Shown here in pieces: positions 8,505 to 18,157 of a DNA stretch of 64,000 bases. The stretch comes from Aquabacterium sp. GTDB taxonomy: Bacteria; Pseudomonadota; Gammaproteobacteria; Burkholderiales; Burkholderiaceae_C. The stretch is from the NCBI RefSeq assembly GCF_016195855.1, contig NZ_JACPYU010000003.1:806001-870000 (forward strand), read 5' to 3'. The notes under the pieces were generated by a model. That model searched no databases and was not told the DNA's origin. It saw only the letters and a program-made list of their open reading frames with translations. The translations under genes and the position numbers were made by a program. Each line of letters opens with the position of its first letter. Position 1 is the first letter of the stretch.

Positions 8505-10298
8505 ATGTTGACACTCCAGAGATGGCTGCAGGGACGATGGAGCGTCCCTCTGATCGCTTTGCTGGGCGTGGCCCTGAACATGCCTGACCTGGGCACCCGG
8601 CTGATGGGGGACGACTTTCTCCAATGGTCGCTGCTCAAGGCCAACAGCCCCGTGTCCCCGCCTCGGGGGTCGCTCTTCGGCCTGTTCGATCTGGTGAGTG
8701 GCGGCGCCGACTACGTGCAAAGCATGAAGGACTCGGGCCGCCTGCTGTGGACGGCCGCCGACACCCTGCACATGAGCTTCTGGCGGCCCGTCTCGGAGTT
8801 CTCGCACTGGCTGGACTACCAACTCTGGCCTGACTCCCCAGCCCTCATGCACGCGCACAGCCTGCTCTGGTATGCCGCGCTGGTGCTGATGCTGGGCAAC
8901 TTCTACCGGCTGCTGGACCACAACCGCACCCGAAGCAGCGTGGCCGTGGGGCTGTATGCCATCAGCGGCCTGCACTTTTATGCGATTGCCTGGCTGGCTG
9001 CGCGCAACCAGCTGATCTCGACCTGCTTCACCGTGGCGGCGCTGAGTTGCCACCACCTGTGGCGCACCGGCAAGGGGCGGCGCTTTGCCGCCCTGGCCCT
9101 GGTCCTGACAATGCTGGGCCTGGCCTCGGCCGAAGCCGCCGTGGCCACCCTGGCCTACCTGGCTGCTTATGAATGGGCCCTGCGGGCCGACCGGCCCTGG
9201 CGCAACCGCGCGCTGGCCTTGCTGCCTTATGTGCTGATCGTCGTGGCCTGGCGCCTGTTCTACAACCATGCGGGCTATGGCGCCATGGGCTCGGGCAGCT
9301 ACATCGACCCAGGCAGCAGCCCGGGCCGCTTCGGGCTGGCCGTGATCCTGCGGCTGCCGGCCTTGCTGCTGGCCGAGTTGACCGGCGCCTCGGCCGCCAT
9401 CCCGCAGTTCTTCTCGCTCAGTGGCAAGGTGGCCTATGCCATGGGTGCCACCGCCGCCACCTTGCTGGTGGCCTGGGTGCTGCACGGCATGGGCTTGTGG
9501 CGGCACGCCTTGATGCGTTTTTATGGCATGGGCACCTTGCTGGCCCTGGTGCCCATCTGCGCCATCGAGTCCAACGACCGCGTGCTGATCAACGCCGAGA
9601 TCGGCATGAACGGCATGCTGGCCCTGCTGGTCTACCACCTGGCGACAAAAGGCCGTCAGGCATCGGGCTTCAGACCACGCCTGGTTCGGGCCGGTGCCCT
9701 GCTCATCGTCGGCATCCATGCTTTGCTGTTCCCGATTGCCTGCACCACCGGGGCCTGGGTCACCAAGGCACTGACACCCGTCAGCTACAGGCAACCCTTG
9801 TCCCTGCCCGATGCCGCCGCCACGCCCGACATCCACATGATCGTGGTGAACCCACCCTTGCCCGGCCTGCTGTACTACTACCCGACGATCAGAAGCTATG
9901 CCGGCATGCACAACCCGGCGTCCATCCAGGCACTGGCCACAGGGCTGAACCAGGACCTGAGCCTGACCGTGCTGGACGCGCACACGATCAGGTTGCGCAG
10001 TGGCAAGGCCTTCCAGGAGCCCTTGATGCGCGACCTCATCACCCTGCCCTTCAAACCGGGCGACACCGTGCGCATGGGGCAGGTGCAGGTGGTGGTCGAG
10101 ACCATCAACGAGCAAGGTGCGCCCCTGAGCGCGCGTTTTCGCTTCGATCAGCCGCTGCATGACCGCACCTGGACCTTCTACGTCTGGCAGGAAACGGGCT
10201 ACGCGCCGCTGACCCTGCCGGCCATCGGCCACACGTTGTACCTGCCCGCCATGGACATGAAGAAGGCCATGTGGAACAGCGTGCGCCGCAAACCCTGA
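8505..10298 (+). CDS. Multi-pass membrane protein resembling a GT-C glycosyltransferase
   Basis: 597 residues with about ten hydrophobic helices over residues 15-430 and a soluble C-terminal domain of about 165 residues. After the first helix comes a loop with the acidic pair in MGDDFLQW (about 44-51), which is the position of the catalytic acidic motif in GT-C glycosyltransferases that use polyprenyl-phosphate sugars. That makes transfer of a sugar at the inner membrane plausible. No sugar-pathway gene lies nearby, and I could not place it in a named family. Confidence 0.6.
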   Translation: MLTLQRWLQGRWSVPLIALLGVALNMPDLGTRLMGDDFLQWSLLKANSPVSPPRGSLFGLFDLVSGGADYVQSMKDSGRLLWTAADTLHMSFWRPVSEFSHWLDYQLWPDSPALMHAHSLLWYAALVLMLGNFYRLLDHNRTRSSVAVGLYAISGLHFYAIAWLAARNQLISTCFTVAALSCHHLWRTGKGRRFAALALVLTMLGLASAEAAVATLAYLAAYEWALRADRPWRNRALALLPYVLIVVAWRLFYNHAGYGAMGSGSYIDPGSSPGRFGLAVILRLPALLLAELTGASAAIPQFFSLSGKVAYAMGATAATLLVAWVLHGMGLWRHALMRFYGMGTLLALVPICAIESNDRVLINAEIGMNGMLALLVYHLATKGRQASGFRPRLVRAGALLIVGIHALLFPIACTTGAWVTKALTPVSYRQPLSLPDAAATPDIHMIVVNPPLPGLLYYYPTIRSYAGMHNPASIQALATGLNQDLSLTVLDAHTIRLRSGKAFQEPLMRDLITLPFKPGDTVRMGQVQVVVETINEQGAPLSARFRFDQPLHDRTWTFYVWQETGYAPLTLPAIGHTLYLPAMDMKKAMWNSVRRKP

Positions 10299-10414
10299 TC
10301 CAGCCCCGACCCAGACGCATCAGGCGCGACACTTAGAATTGCTGCTTCAAGCCATCCACATGGCCTGTGATTTGCATGAGGTGTGCATCTCAGCCATGGA
10401 AGTGTTCCCGCCGC

Positions 10415-11641
10415 ATGAAACTGACCGAGCCCATCGACTTGCTGCCCCAGGTGGGCAAGTGGCTGATCCTGGCCACCCTGGTGGCCATCCTGGCCGGCTC
10501 GGCATCCGCCCTGTTCCTGGTCTCGCTGGATTGGGCCACGGCCACGCGTGAGGCCCATCGCTGGCTGATCTGGCTGCTGCCGGTAGCCGGGTTGGTGGTG
10601 GGCTGGGTCTACCTGAAGTTCGGGCAGAGCGTGGAGGGCGGCAACAACCTGCTGCTCGACGAGATCCATGACCCGAAGAAGACCATCCCCTTGCGGATGG
10701 CGCCGCTGATCCTGGTGAGCACGGTCATCTCGCATCTGTTCGGTGCCTCGGTGGGCCGCGAAGGCACGGCCGTGCAGATGGGCGGGGCGCTGGCCGATCA
10801 GCTCACCCAGCTGTTCAAGCTCTCGCCACACGATCGTCGCCTGCTGCTGATGGCGGGCATCAGCGCGGGCTTTGCCTCGGTGTTCGGCACGCCGCTGGCC
10901 GGTGCGGTCTTCGGCCTGGAGGTGCTGATGGTCGGGCGCATGCGCTATGACGCCTTGTGGCCCTGCTTTGTGTCGGCCATCGTGGCCGATCAGGTGACCC
11001 GCCTGTGGGGTGTGCAGCACACGCATTACGCGGCCGGCCTGGTCCCCGCCCTGTCCGTGTGGACCTTGATCTCGGTCGTGCTGGCCGGCATGATCTTCGG
11101 CTTGATCGGCATGCTGTTCGCTGAAGCGGCGCACGCCTTGTCTGCCCGCATGAAGGCCTGGATCAGCTACGCCCCGCTGCGCCCGCTGTTCGGTGGCGTG
11201 GTGTTCGCGGCGGCGGTGTGGTTTGGCGATGGCTGGCGTTATGTCGGGCTGGGCCTGCCGCCCATGGTCGAGTCCTTTCAGCAGGCGGTGCCGGCCTGGG
11301 ACTTTGCCGGCAAGCTGCTCAGCACCGTCTGGGCGCTGGGTTGTGGATTCAAGGGGGGTGAGGTCACACCGCTGTTCTTCATTGGCTCGACGCTGGGCAA
11401 TGCCCTGGCGCCGCTCTTGCACCAGCCCATCGGCTTCATGGCCGCGCTGGGTTTTGTGGCGGTGTTTGCCGGCGCGGCCAACACCCCCCTGGCCTGCACC
11501 TTGATGGCCATGGAGTTGTTCGGCGCGCCCATCGGCATCTTCGCGGCCGTGGCCTGTGTGGTGAGTTACCTGTTCTCAGGCCACACCGGCATCTACAAAT
11601 CGCAGCGCAGCGAACAGGCCAAGCATCAGTCCATGGGCTGA
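10415..11641 (+). CDS. CLC-type anion/proton antiporter, fluoride-type (CLC-F, EriC-F) subgroup
   Basis: 408 residues with the helix pattern of the CLC family. The gating glutamate is in GREGTAVQMGG (Glu116). Where chloride CLCs carry GSGIP, this protein has EGGNNLLLDEIH (74-85), which I associate with the fluoride-exporting CLC-F branch. It would sit in the inner membrane and exchange fluoride for protons. The ATG at 10415 was preferred because the upstream extension is Cys-rich and unlike the family. No crcB-type fluoride riboswitch is recognisable in the 116 bp upstream. A chloride channel assignment is the alternative. Confidence 0.8.
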   Translation: MKLTEPIDLLPQVGKWLILATLVAILAGSASALFLVSLDWATATREAHRWLIWLLPVAGLVVGWVYLKFGQSVEGGNNLLLDEIHDPKKTIPLRMAPLILVSTVISHLFGASVGREGTAVQMGGALADQLTQLFKLSPHDRRLLLMAGISAGFASVFGTPLAGAVFGLEVLMVGRMRYDALWPCFVSAIVADQVTRLWGVQHTHYAAGLVPALSVWTLISVVLAGMIFGLIGMLFAEAAHALSARMKAWISYAPLRPLFGGVVFAAAVWFGDGWRYVGLGLPPMVESFQQAVPAWDFAGKLLSTVWALGCGFKGGEVTPLFFIGSTLGNALAPLLHQPIGFMAALGFVAVFAGAANTPLACTLMAMELFGAPIGIFAAVACVVSYLFSGHTGIYKSQRSEQAKHQSMG

Positions 11642-11648
11642 CCTTGGC

Positions 11649-13100
11649 TCATGATGTGCTCCTTGCGGCCAAGGCGGCCCTGACGCCCGCGCCATAGGCC
11701 GGATCGGCCTTGTCGAAATGCGCGAGTTGCCGCGCCTGGATCTCGTTGCTCACTTGCGAGAGCGGGCCCGCGATGTTGTTGAACAGGTTGTGGCGCTCTT
11801 GCACGCTCATCAGGCGGAACAAGTTGCCGGCCTGGGTGTAGTCGTCTTCCTGGCCCCGTGCGTCGTAACGCCCCGCCACGCCTTCGAGCGGCCAGCCCGG
11901 ATCACCGTGGCCCATGCCCTGAGGCGCCGTGCCTTGCGCCTCCACCGGCATGTAGTTGGCCTCCACACCGCCGTTGTCGATGGCCATGGCGCCGTCGCGC
12001 TGCTGGTTGTGGAAGGGGCAACGTGGCCGGTTGACCGGCAGGTGCTGGTGGTTGGTGCCCACGCGGTAGAGCTGGGCGTCGTGGTAGGCGAACAAGCGGC
12101 CTTGCAGCATCTTGTCGGGGCTGTAGCCCAGGCCGGGCACCACATTGGCGGGGCTGAACGCGGCCTGCTCCACCTCGGCGTGGTAGTTCACGGGGTTGCG
12201 GTTGAGCTCCATCACGCCCACGGGAATGCGTGGGAAGTCGCCATGGGGCCAGACCTTGGTGAGGTCGAACGCGTTCCAGCCGGTCTTCTTCTCCCAGCTC
12301 AGGCGCTCGCTCTCGGTCATCACCTGGAGGTAGACCTGCCAGCGCGGGAAGTCGCCCCGGTCGATCGCGTTGTACAGGTCACGCTGCGCGTAGTCGGGGT
12401 CGGCCCCGGCCAGGCGCCCGGCTTCGGCGGCACTCAGGTTCTTGATGCCCTGCCTGGTCTTGAGGTGCCACTTCACCCACACGCGTTCACCGGCCGCGTT
12501 GATCAGGCTGAAGGTGTGGCTGCCAAAGCCGTCCATGTGGCGGTAGCCATCCGGTGTGCCGCGATCGGAGAACAGCATCGTCACCTGGTGCAGGGACTCG
12601 GGTGCCCTGGACCAGAAGTCCCACATCATCGTGGGTGACTTGAGGTTGGTCTGCGGGTCGCGCTTCTGGGTGTGCACGAAATCGGGGAACTTGATCGGGT
12701 CCTTGATGAAGAACATGGGCGTGTTGTTGCCCGTCAGGTCCCAGTTGCCCTCTTCTGTGTAGAAGCGCATGGCAAAACCGCGTGGGTCGCGCTCGGTGTC
12801 GGCGCTGCCGCGCTCACCGCCCACGGTCGAGAAACGCACGAAGACCTCGGTCTGCTTGCCCACGGCCTCGAACAATTTGGCCTTGGTGTAGCGCGAGATG
12901 TCGTGCGTGACAGTGAAGGTGCCGTAAGCGCCAGAGCCCTTGGCGTGCACCACCCGCTCGGGAATGCGCTCACGGTTGAAGTGCTGGAGCTTCTCGATGA
13001 GGTGGAAATCCTGCAGCAGGATGGGGCCGCGCGGGCCTGCCGTCAGGGCGTTCTGGTTGTCGACGACGGGGATACCGGAGGCGGTGGTGAGCTTGGCCAT
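11649..13100 (-). CDS. katA: Monofunctional haem catalase (small-subunit type)
   Basis: 483 residues, the length of small-subunit catalases. It degrades hydrogen peroxide in the cytosol. The distal His is in [11 protein letters not shown] (about 55), the Asn in TGNNTPMFF (about 128), and the proximal haem Tyr in [14 protein letters not shown] (about 338). The start ending at 13100 has AGAGGA eight bases upstream. It converges with the CLC gene, the two stops being 8 bp apart. The symbol follows the family, not a strain-specific orthologue test. Confidence 0.95.
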   Translation of the reverse strand: MAKLTTASGIPVVDNQNALTAGPRGPILLQDFHLIEKLQHFNRERIPERVVHAKGSGAYGTFTVTHDISRYTKAKLFEAVGKQTEVFVRFSTVGGERGSADTERDPRGFAMRFYTEEGNWDLTGNNTPMFFIKDPIKFPDFVHTQKRDPQTNLKSPTMMWDFWSRAPESLHQVTMLFSDRGTPDGYRHMDGFGSHTFSLINAAGERVWVKWHLKTRQGIKNLSAAEAGRLAGADPDYAQRDLYNAIDRGDFPRWQVYLQVMTESERLSWEKKTGWNAFDLTKVWPHGDFPRIPVGVMELNRNPVNYHAEVEQAAFSPANVVPGLGYSPDKMLQGRLFAYHDAQLYRVGTNHQHLPVNRPRCPFHNQQRDGAMAIDNGGVEANYMPVEAQGTAPQGMGHGDPGWPLEGVAGRYDARGQEDDYTQAGNLFRLMSVQERHNLFNNIAGPLSQVSNEIQARQLAHFDKADPAYGAGVRAALAARSTS

Positions 13101-13216
13101 GGCAGCAGTCCTCTTTTTGGAGTTGGGGCTGCCATGTTGAATCTGGCCGGGCAAAACGGCCAGTCGATTTTGCCTAAGAGCCTCATTGAGGAGATTTCCC
13201 CACCGCCAACGCGGGT

Positions 13217-14287
13217 TCAGGCACCCTTGGCCCGGCGCCGCTTCACCGCCAGCATCACCATGGCCAGACCACTGAGGGCCAGCGCATACGACTCGGGCTC
13301 GGGCACCGCCACGGGGTTGCCATTGAGGTTCACCGCCACGTTCTGCGCGCCAATGAAGGAGCCCAACTCGCCCTCGCCTGGGTGGCTGTCACCCAGCACG
13401 GGCAAGGCCTCATGGGTCTCTCCGTCGTACATGCCGCTGTAGTTGTAGAACTCGTAGCGACGCAGCACGGACTCGGCCTTCTCACCCACAGCCGCAGCGC
13501 CCCCGTTTTCCAGTTGCCCGGCCAGCGGGTTACCCGGGTCGGTCTGCAACAGCTGCCATTCGATCTCGGTGTGGTTCTCGGCTTCCTTGACCTTGGGGTT
13601 GCCGCCCATCAGCTCTTCCAGCTCGACCTTGTTGTCCAGCTCGGTGGTGTAGACCTTGACCCAGATGGCCGTGCCGAACTGCGACTCCACTTCGGGCTTG
13701 GGCGCCTGGATCTGCGCCACCACCACGGGTTGCGCCACGGCGGGGTTGGGCGAAGGTGTCACCGCCCAGACCGGTGCGGGCAGGTTGACCTTGGCGTTGC
13801 TCAACACACCCGGTGAGGACTCCAGCAGCCAGGCATAGGTGGTGTTGGTGGGGTTGCCGATGGTGCCCACGCCAAAGTGGTCACAAGGGGTGGACGGGCC
13901 ATAGCCGATGTTGCCGCCGGTCCAGCAACTCTCACCCGGGGTGTTGAACACGCCGCTGGGCGTGCCCACGCTCCAGGCCCCGCCGCTGTAGATGGCCTGG
14001 TAGGTGACCTTGACGCCAAAGAGGCTGCCATTGCTGTACTCGGTGATGCTGGGCGCGCCATAGCGCTCCACCGAGGTGGGAAAGCCGCGCCCGGCCCCGC
14101 CGAAGGTGTCCGTGATGTCGGAGCTGTGCAGGCCTTCCAGGTCGATCTCGAAGCCATAAGCGGTAGAACCCGTGTCATTGACCACGTCGAAATTGCCCAG
14201 GGTGCCGAAGACACCGGCCGAGGCGGAAGAAGACAGGGCGGCCAGCAGACAAGCCGCCGCCGTGGCACGAAGGGCAAAACGATCCAT
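13217..14287 (-). CDS. PEP-CTERM sorting-domain exported protein
   Basis: 356 residues. A signal peptide ends near ASA (about 24), and the C-terminus has the full exosortase signal: [10 protein letters not shown], a hydrophobic helix and the basic end KRRRAKG. Such proteins are processed by an exosortase and delivered to the cell surface or matrix. The middle is rich in Gly, Thr and Asn with no domain I recognise. No exosortase gene is in the window, so the sorting enzyme must be encoded elsewhere. Confidence 0.85.
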   Translation of the reverse strand: MDRFALRATAAACLLAALSSSASAGVFGTLGNFDVVNDTGSTAYGFEIDLEGLHSSDITDTFGGAGRGFPTSVERYGAPSITEYSNGSLFGVKVTYQAIYSGGAWSVGTPSGVFNTPGESCWTGGNIGYGPSTPCDHFGVGTIGNPTNTTYAWLLESSPGVLSNAKVNLPAPVWAVTPSPNPAVAQPVVVAQIQAPKPEVESQFGTAIWVKVYTTELDNKVELEELMGGNPKVKEAENHTEIEWQLLQTDPGNPLAGQLENGGAAAVGEKAESVLRRYEFYNYSGMYDGETHEALPVLGDSHPGEGELGSFIGAQNVAVNLNGNPVAVPEPESYALALSGLAMVMLAVKRRRAKGA

Positions 14288-14472
14288 GGCCTGGACTCCA
14301 ATAATGTGAATTTTTCACATTTGATCAACAAGTGCGGGCCATGCCAAGAGGGGTTGCGCGCCTTTCTGCCATCGAAGTCTGATCAGGATCAAACGATGCG
14401 GGCTTGGGCGGCATCGGCCTTAAGGCAACCGTAAGACAGGCCAACCATCATGGGCAACAAGCAAGGAGCCAC

Positions 14473-14910
14473 ATGATGAACAACTTCCACCGTAGCTGGC
14501 GCCAACCGGCGCTCCGCACCGGACGCGTCGCCGGGCTCGTGACTGGCCTGCTCATGGCCCTGTCTGCCCAGGCCCAGACCAGCACACCCGCGCAACTGCT
14601 GTCGCAATACAGCCAGCAAGCCGGCACCCGCCCGGACGCCAGCAAGGGCCAGCAGTTTTTCACCAGCAAACATGGCCGTGAATGGGCCTGTGCCAGCTGC
14701 CACGGGGCAACCCCGACGGGAACGGGCCAACACGCGGCCACCGGCCGGCCCATCCGCCCCTTGGCGCCGGGCTTCAACCCCGAGCGTTTCACCGATGCAG
14801 CCAAGACCGAGAAATGGTTTCGCCGCAATTGCAATGACGTGGCCGGGCGTGAGTGCACCGCAGCCGAGAAGGCCGACGTGCTGGCCTGGCTGCTGACGCT
14901 CAAGCCTTGA
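14473..14910 (+). CDS. shp: SHP-type (DUF1924) c-type cytochrome
   Basis: 145 residues with a signal peptide (cut near AQA, about 30) and one haem-binding motif CASCH at about 73-77. DUF1924 proteins are the sphaeroides haem protein (SHP) group: small periplasmic high-spin cytochromes that can bind oxygen or other ligands. An AAGGAG site lies four bases before the ATG. It is followed by a diheme cytochrome and cytochrome b561, the gene set known for SHP, which would deliver electrons from quinol. Confidence 0.85.
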   Translation: MMNNFHRSWRQPALRTGRVAGLVTGLLMALSAQAQTSTPAQLLSQYSQQAGTRPDASKGQQFFTSKHGREWACASCHGATPTGTGQHAATGRPIRPLAPGFNPERFTDAAKTEKWFRRNCNDVAGRECTAAEKADVLAWLLTLKP

Positions 14911-14944
14911 GCCCGCACCCAGCGCCCACACAAGGAGCCACACC

Positions 14945-15421
14945 ATGATGATCAAGCGACGAATGCCGAGTCTGCTCACTGCCAGCCTCCTGCTGGCTTT
15001 CACGAGCTTCACGGTCCATGCCGACGATGACGAGCACGAAGGCCGTGCCCGCATCCCCTTGCTGCCCAAGTACCAGCAAGAGTGCTCGGCCTGCCACGTG
15101 GCCTACCCGCCCGGCATGCTGCCCGCCGCCTCCTGGCAGCGCCTGATGAACGGCCTGCCCAAACACTTCGGCACCGATGCCTCACTGGATGCGGCCACCA
15201 CCAAGGCCTTGAGCACCTGGCTCACCGCCAATGCAGGCTCACGCAGTGCACCGCCGCAAGACCGCATCACCCAGTCCTCGTGGTTCCTGCATGAACACGA
15301 CGAGGTGCCCACCCGCACATGGCAACGCGTCAGCATCAAGAGCCCCGCCAATTGCGCGGCCTGCCACACGCGTGCTGATCAAGGAGATTTCAATGAACGA
15401 TTCATCCGCATCCCCCGCTAA
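14945..15421 (+). CDS. Diheme cytochrome c (DHC type)
   Basis: 158 residues with a signal peptide ending near VHA-D and two haem motifs, CSACH (about 48-52) and CAACH (about 139-143). It matches the periplasmic diheme cytochrome that passes electrons to SHP. An AAGGAG site precedes the ATG, and the 3' end overlaps the cytochrome b561 gene by 29 bp, which suggests coupled translation. Confidence 0.87.
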   Translation: MMIKRRMPSLLTASLLLAFTSFTVHADDDEHEGRARIPLLPKYQQECSACHVAYPPGMLPAASWQRLMNGLPKHFGTDASLDAATTKALSTWLTANAGSRSAPPQDRITQSSWFLHEHDEVPTRTWQRVSIKSPANCAACHTRADQGDFNERFIRIPR

Positions 15422-16097
15422 GGTCCTGGTCTGGGACATGCCCGTGCGGCTGTTCCACTGGCTGATGGTGCTGTGCTTTGCCGGCGCCTACCTCACGGCC
15501 GAGACCGAACGCTTTCGCCTGGTCCACGTGACCCTGGGCTACACCATGGCTGGCCTGGTGGCCTTCCGCCTGATCTGGGGCCTGATGGGCACACGCTACG
15601 CCCGCTTCAGCAGCTTTGTGCGCGGGCCCGGCGCGGTGTGGCGCTACCTGCGCTCTCTGCCTGGCGGCCGGCCTGAGCACCATGTGGGGCACAACCCCGC
15701 CGGTGCGCTGGCCATCGTGCTCATCCTGGGCCTGACCGCCATGGTCACCAGCACCGGCTGGGCCAACTACAACGAGTTGGGCGGCGAATGGCTGGAAGAG
15801 ACCCACGAGGTGCTGGCCAACCTGATGCTGCTCATCGTGGGCGTGCACGTGGCCGGCGTCGTGCTCAGCAGCTGGCTGCACAAAGAGAACCTGGTGCGCG
15901 CCATGGTCACGGGCCGCAAGCCGGGGCAAGCGCAGGACGGCATCCGCCGTGCATGGCTCAGCGTGGCGGCGCTCATGCTGGTGGCCGTGCTGGGTTTCTG
16001 GTGGCAGCAGTGGCAAACTGCACCACAACAAACCGCCCAGCACAGCATGGGCCAGGTCCACACCGGTGGCGCCACCGATGACGACGATGACGACTGA
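15393..16097 (+). CDS. Cytochrome b561-type membrane cytochrome
   Basis: 234 residues with about five hydrophobic helices including one near the C-terminus. Conserved helix-borne histidines (LFHWLM at about 20, LVHVTLGY at about 43, THEVLAN and VGVHVAG further on) can hold two haems b. It should take electrons from quinol and hand them to the diheme cytochrome upstream. The C-terminus ends in a run of six aspartates. The start at 15393 lies inside the preceding gene and has AAGGAG six bases upstream. Confidence 0.85.
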   Translation: MNDSSASPAKVLVWDMPVRLFHWLMVLCFAGAYLTAETERFRLVHVTLGYTMAGLVAFRLIWGLMGTRYARFSSFVRGPGAVWRYLRSLPGGRPEHHVGHNPAGALAIVLILGLTAMVTSTGWANYNELGGEWLEETHEVLANLMLLIVGVHVAGVVLSSWLHKENLVRAMVTGRKPGQAQDGIRRAWLSVAALMLVAVLGFWWQQWQTAPQQTAQHSMGQVHTGGATDDDDDD

Positions 16098-16120
16098 GCC
16101 AAGCCCATCCACACGACACC

Positions 16121-16795
16121 ATGCGCATCCTGCTTGCTGAAGACGACCCCCTGCTGGGCGACGGCCTGCAAGCCGGCTTGCGCCTGCATGGCTTCCAGGT
16201 GGACTGGGTGCAAGATGGCGAGGCGGCCGAGCGCGAGCTGCGTGCGCAAGACTACGGCGCAGCCGTGCTGGACCTGGGCCTGCCCAAGCGCGATGGCATG
16301 GACGTATTGGCCATGGCGCGCCGTGCCGGCCTGACCTTGCCCATCCTGGTGCTGACCGCCCGCGACGCCGTGCCCGACCGCATCAAGGGCCTGAACCAGG
16401 GCGCCGATGATTACGTCATCAAGCCCGTGGACCTGGATGAACTGGCGGCCCGCTTGCGTGCCCTGATCCGGCGCTCGCATGGCCAACCGGTAGAACACCT
16501 GCGGGCGCAGGATGTGGCGCTGGACCCGGCCTCACGCACCGTGCTGCAGGCCGGCGAAGTGGTCAACCTGTCCGGCCGCGAGTTCGACCTGCTGCACGCG
16601 CTCATGCTCAATGCAGGCCGCGTGCTGTCGCGCGAGCAGCTGGAGCAGCACCTCTACAGCTGGGGCCAGGAGGTCGAGAGCAACGCCGTCGAGGTGCATG
16701 TGCATCACCTGCGTCGCAAGCTGGGCAATGGCCTGATCCAGACCGTGCGCGGCGTGGGCTACATCCTGCCCAAGACCGCAGCGTCGCAAGCATGA
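16121..16795 (+). CDS. OmpR-family response regulator (QseB-like)
   Basis: 224 residues: a receiver domain with acidic pair AEDD (about 6-9), phospho-acceptor Asp in AAVLDLGLP (about 51) and Lys in VIKPVDL (about 101), then a winged-helix DNA-binding domain ending in VHHLRRKLG...VRGVGY. It overlaps the kinase gene by 4 bp (ATGA), so the two form one two-component system. Its place behind the SHP/DHC/b561 genes suggests that it controls that electron-transfer module. Confidence 0.93.
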   Translation: MRILLAEDDPLLGDGLQAGLRLHGFQVDWVQDGEAAERELRAQDYGAAVLDLGLPKRDGMDVLAMARRAGLTLPILVLTARDAVPDRIKGLNQGADDYVIKPVDLDELAARLRALIRRSHGQPVEHLRAQDVALDPASRTVLQAGEVVNLSGREFDLLHALMLNAGRVLSREQLEQHLYSWGQEVESNAVEVHVHHLRRKLGNGLIQTVRGVGYILPKTAASQA

Positions 16796-18141
16796 CCGCC
16801 ACAACATCCATCCAGACCCGCTTGCTGCTGCTGGTGATCGGCAGTGTGCTCACCGTGTGGCTGGTGGCCGCCGGCCTGACCTGGGGCGATGCCCGCCACG
16901 AACTCGATGAACTGCTGGACAGCCACCTGACCCAGGCCGCCGCCCTGCTGGTGGCCCAGCAGGGCTTCGAGCACGACGATGATGAACACGGGCTGGATGC
17001 CCCGGTGCTGCACCGCTATGCGCCCAAGGTGGCCTTTCAGGTCTTCCATGAGGGGCGGCTGTCCATGCGCACGGCCAACGCACCCGCCAGACCCATGGTG
17101 GACATGGCCGAGCATTGGCGCGAAGGCTTTCGCACCGTCGAAATCGAGGGCGTGCGCTGGCGCATCTTTGCCACGCATGGCGCCGAGCGTGATGTGCAAG
17201 TCTATGTGGGCGAGCAGATCGACTCGCGCGGCGACATCCTCAAGGCCATCTTGCGCAGTGTGTTGTGGCCCATCGCCTTCGCCCTGCCGGTGTTGATGCT
17301 GGCCGTGTGGCTGGCCATCCGGCGCGGCCTGCTGCCTTTGCGCCAGATCCAGGGTGTGCTGCAAAGTCGCCAGGCCGATGCACTGGACCCCGTGCATCTG
17401 CCCGCGCTGCCTGCCGACCTGGCGCCGATGCTGGACGCGCTCAATGCCTTGTTCGGCCGCATCTCGACCCTGCTGAGTGCCGAGCGGCGCTTCACGGCCG
17501 ACGCGGCCCATGAACTGCGCACCCCGATTGCGGCCATCCGCACACAGGCCCAAGTGGCGCTGGCCGAAACCGACGAGGCTCCGCGCCGGCATGCCCTGCA
17601 GGCCACGCTGGCGGGCTGTGACCGCGCCACCAGGCTGGTCGAGCAGTTGCTGACCTTGTCCAGGCTGGAGGCCGGCCAGCCCCTGCCCATGGGCACCGTG
17701 GACCTGGCCCCGCTGACGCGCCAGATCATGGCCGACATCACGCCCCAGGCCCTGGCGCGTGGGCAAACGATTGAATTGCAAGGCGCCGAGCACAGCCCTG
17801 TTCAAGGTGACGCCGCCTTGCTGGCCGTGCTGGTGCGCAACCTCATCGACAACGCGGCCCGCTACAGCCCCGATGGCGCGCGCATCCTGGTCACCTTGGG
17901 TGAGGGCCGGCAAGCGCCGCAACTGAGCGTGGAAGACAGTGGCCCGGGCCTGAGCGACGCCGATCTACCCAGGCTGGGTGAGCGCTTCTTCAGGGTGCTG
18001 GGCAGCGGGCAAAGCGGCAGCGGCCTGGGGTGGTCCATCGTGCGCCGGATCGCGGCCGTGCACCATGCCGAGATCGACACCCAACGCTCGGCGCAACTCG
18101 GTGGCCTGGCGGTGCGGGTGCGCTGGCCGACCAAGCCGTGA
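16792..18141 (+). CDS. Sensor histidine kinase (QseC-like)
   Basis: 449 residues with two membrane helices (about 10-30 and 155-180) bracketing a periplasmic sensor domain rich in Asp and His. The cytoplasmic part has the phospho-accepting His in DAAHELRTPIA (about 240), the N box NLIDNAARYSPDG and the G boxes DSGPGL and GSGLGWSIV. It phosphorylates the response regulator just upstream. The His/Asp-rich stretch EHDDDEHG (about 60-67) in the sensor part could bind a metal, which is speculation. Confidence 0.92.
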   Translation: MTATTSIQTRLLLLVIGSVLTVWLVAAGLTWGDARHELDELLDSHLTQAAALLVAQQGFEHDDDEHGLDAPVLHRYAPKVAFQVFHEGRLSMRTANAPARPMVDMAEHWREGFRTVEIEGVRWRIFATHGAERDVQVYVGEQIDSRGDILKAILRSVLWPIAFALPVLMLAVWLAIRRGLLPLRQIQGVLQSRQADALDPVHLPALPADLAPMLDALNALFGRISTLLSAERRFTADAAHELRTPIAAIRTQAQVALAETDEAPRRHALQATLAGCDRATRLVEQLLTLSRLEAGQPLPMGTVDLAPLTRQIMADITPQALARGQTIELQGAEHSPVQGDAALLAVLVRNLIDNAARYSPDGARILVTLGEGRQAPQLSVEDSGPGLSDADLPRLGERFFRVLGSGQSGSGLGWSIVRRIAAVHHAEIDTQRSAQLGGLAVRVRWPTKP

Positions 18142-18157
18142 GCACGGGGCCGGAGCG

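Noticed and set aside
7171-8514. 447-codon minus-strand frame opposite the CocE-type hydrolase
   Set aside because: Composition (Gln/His/Val/Arg-rich, no motif) is that of a mirror frame; the plus-strand hydrolase has clear catalytic motifs.
8385-10232. 615-codon minus-strand frame opposite the GT-C-like protein
   Set aside because: Low-complexity Gln/Gly/His-rich translation, typical of a shadow; the plus strand encodes clear membrane helices.
10299-10414. Possible fluoride riboswitch before the CLC gene
   Set aside because: The conserved crcB sequence blocks could not be found by eye; a covariance search would be decisive.
10199-11422. 407-codon minus-strand frame opposite the CLC gene
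   Set aside because: Gln/Arg/His-rich with no family; the CLC gene on the plus strand is unambiguous.
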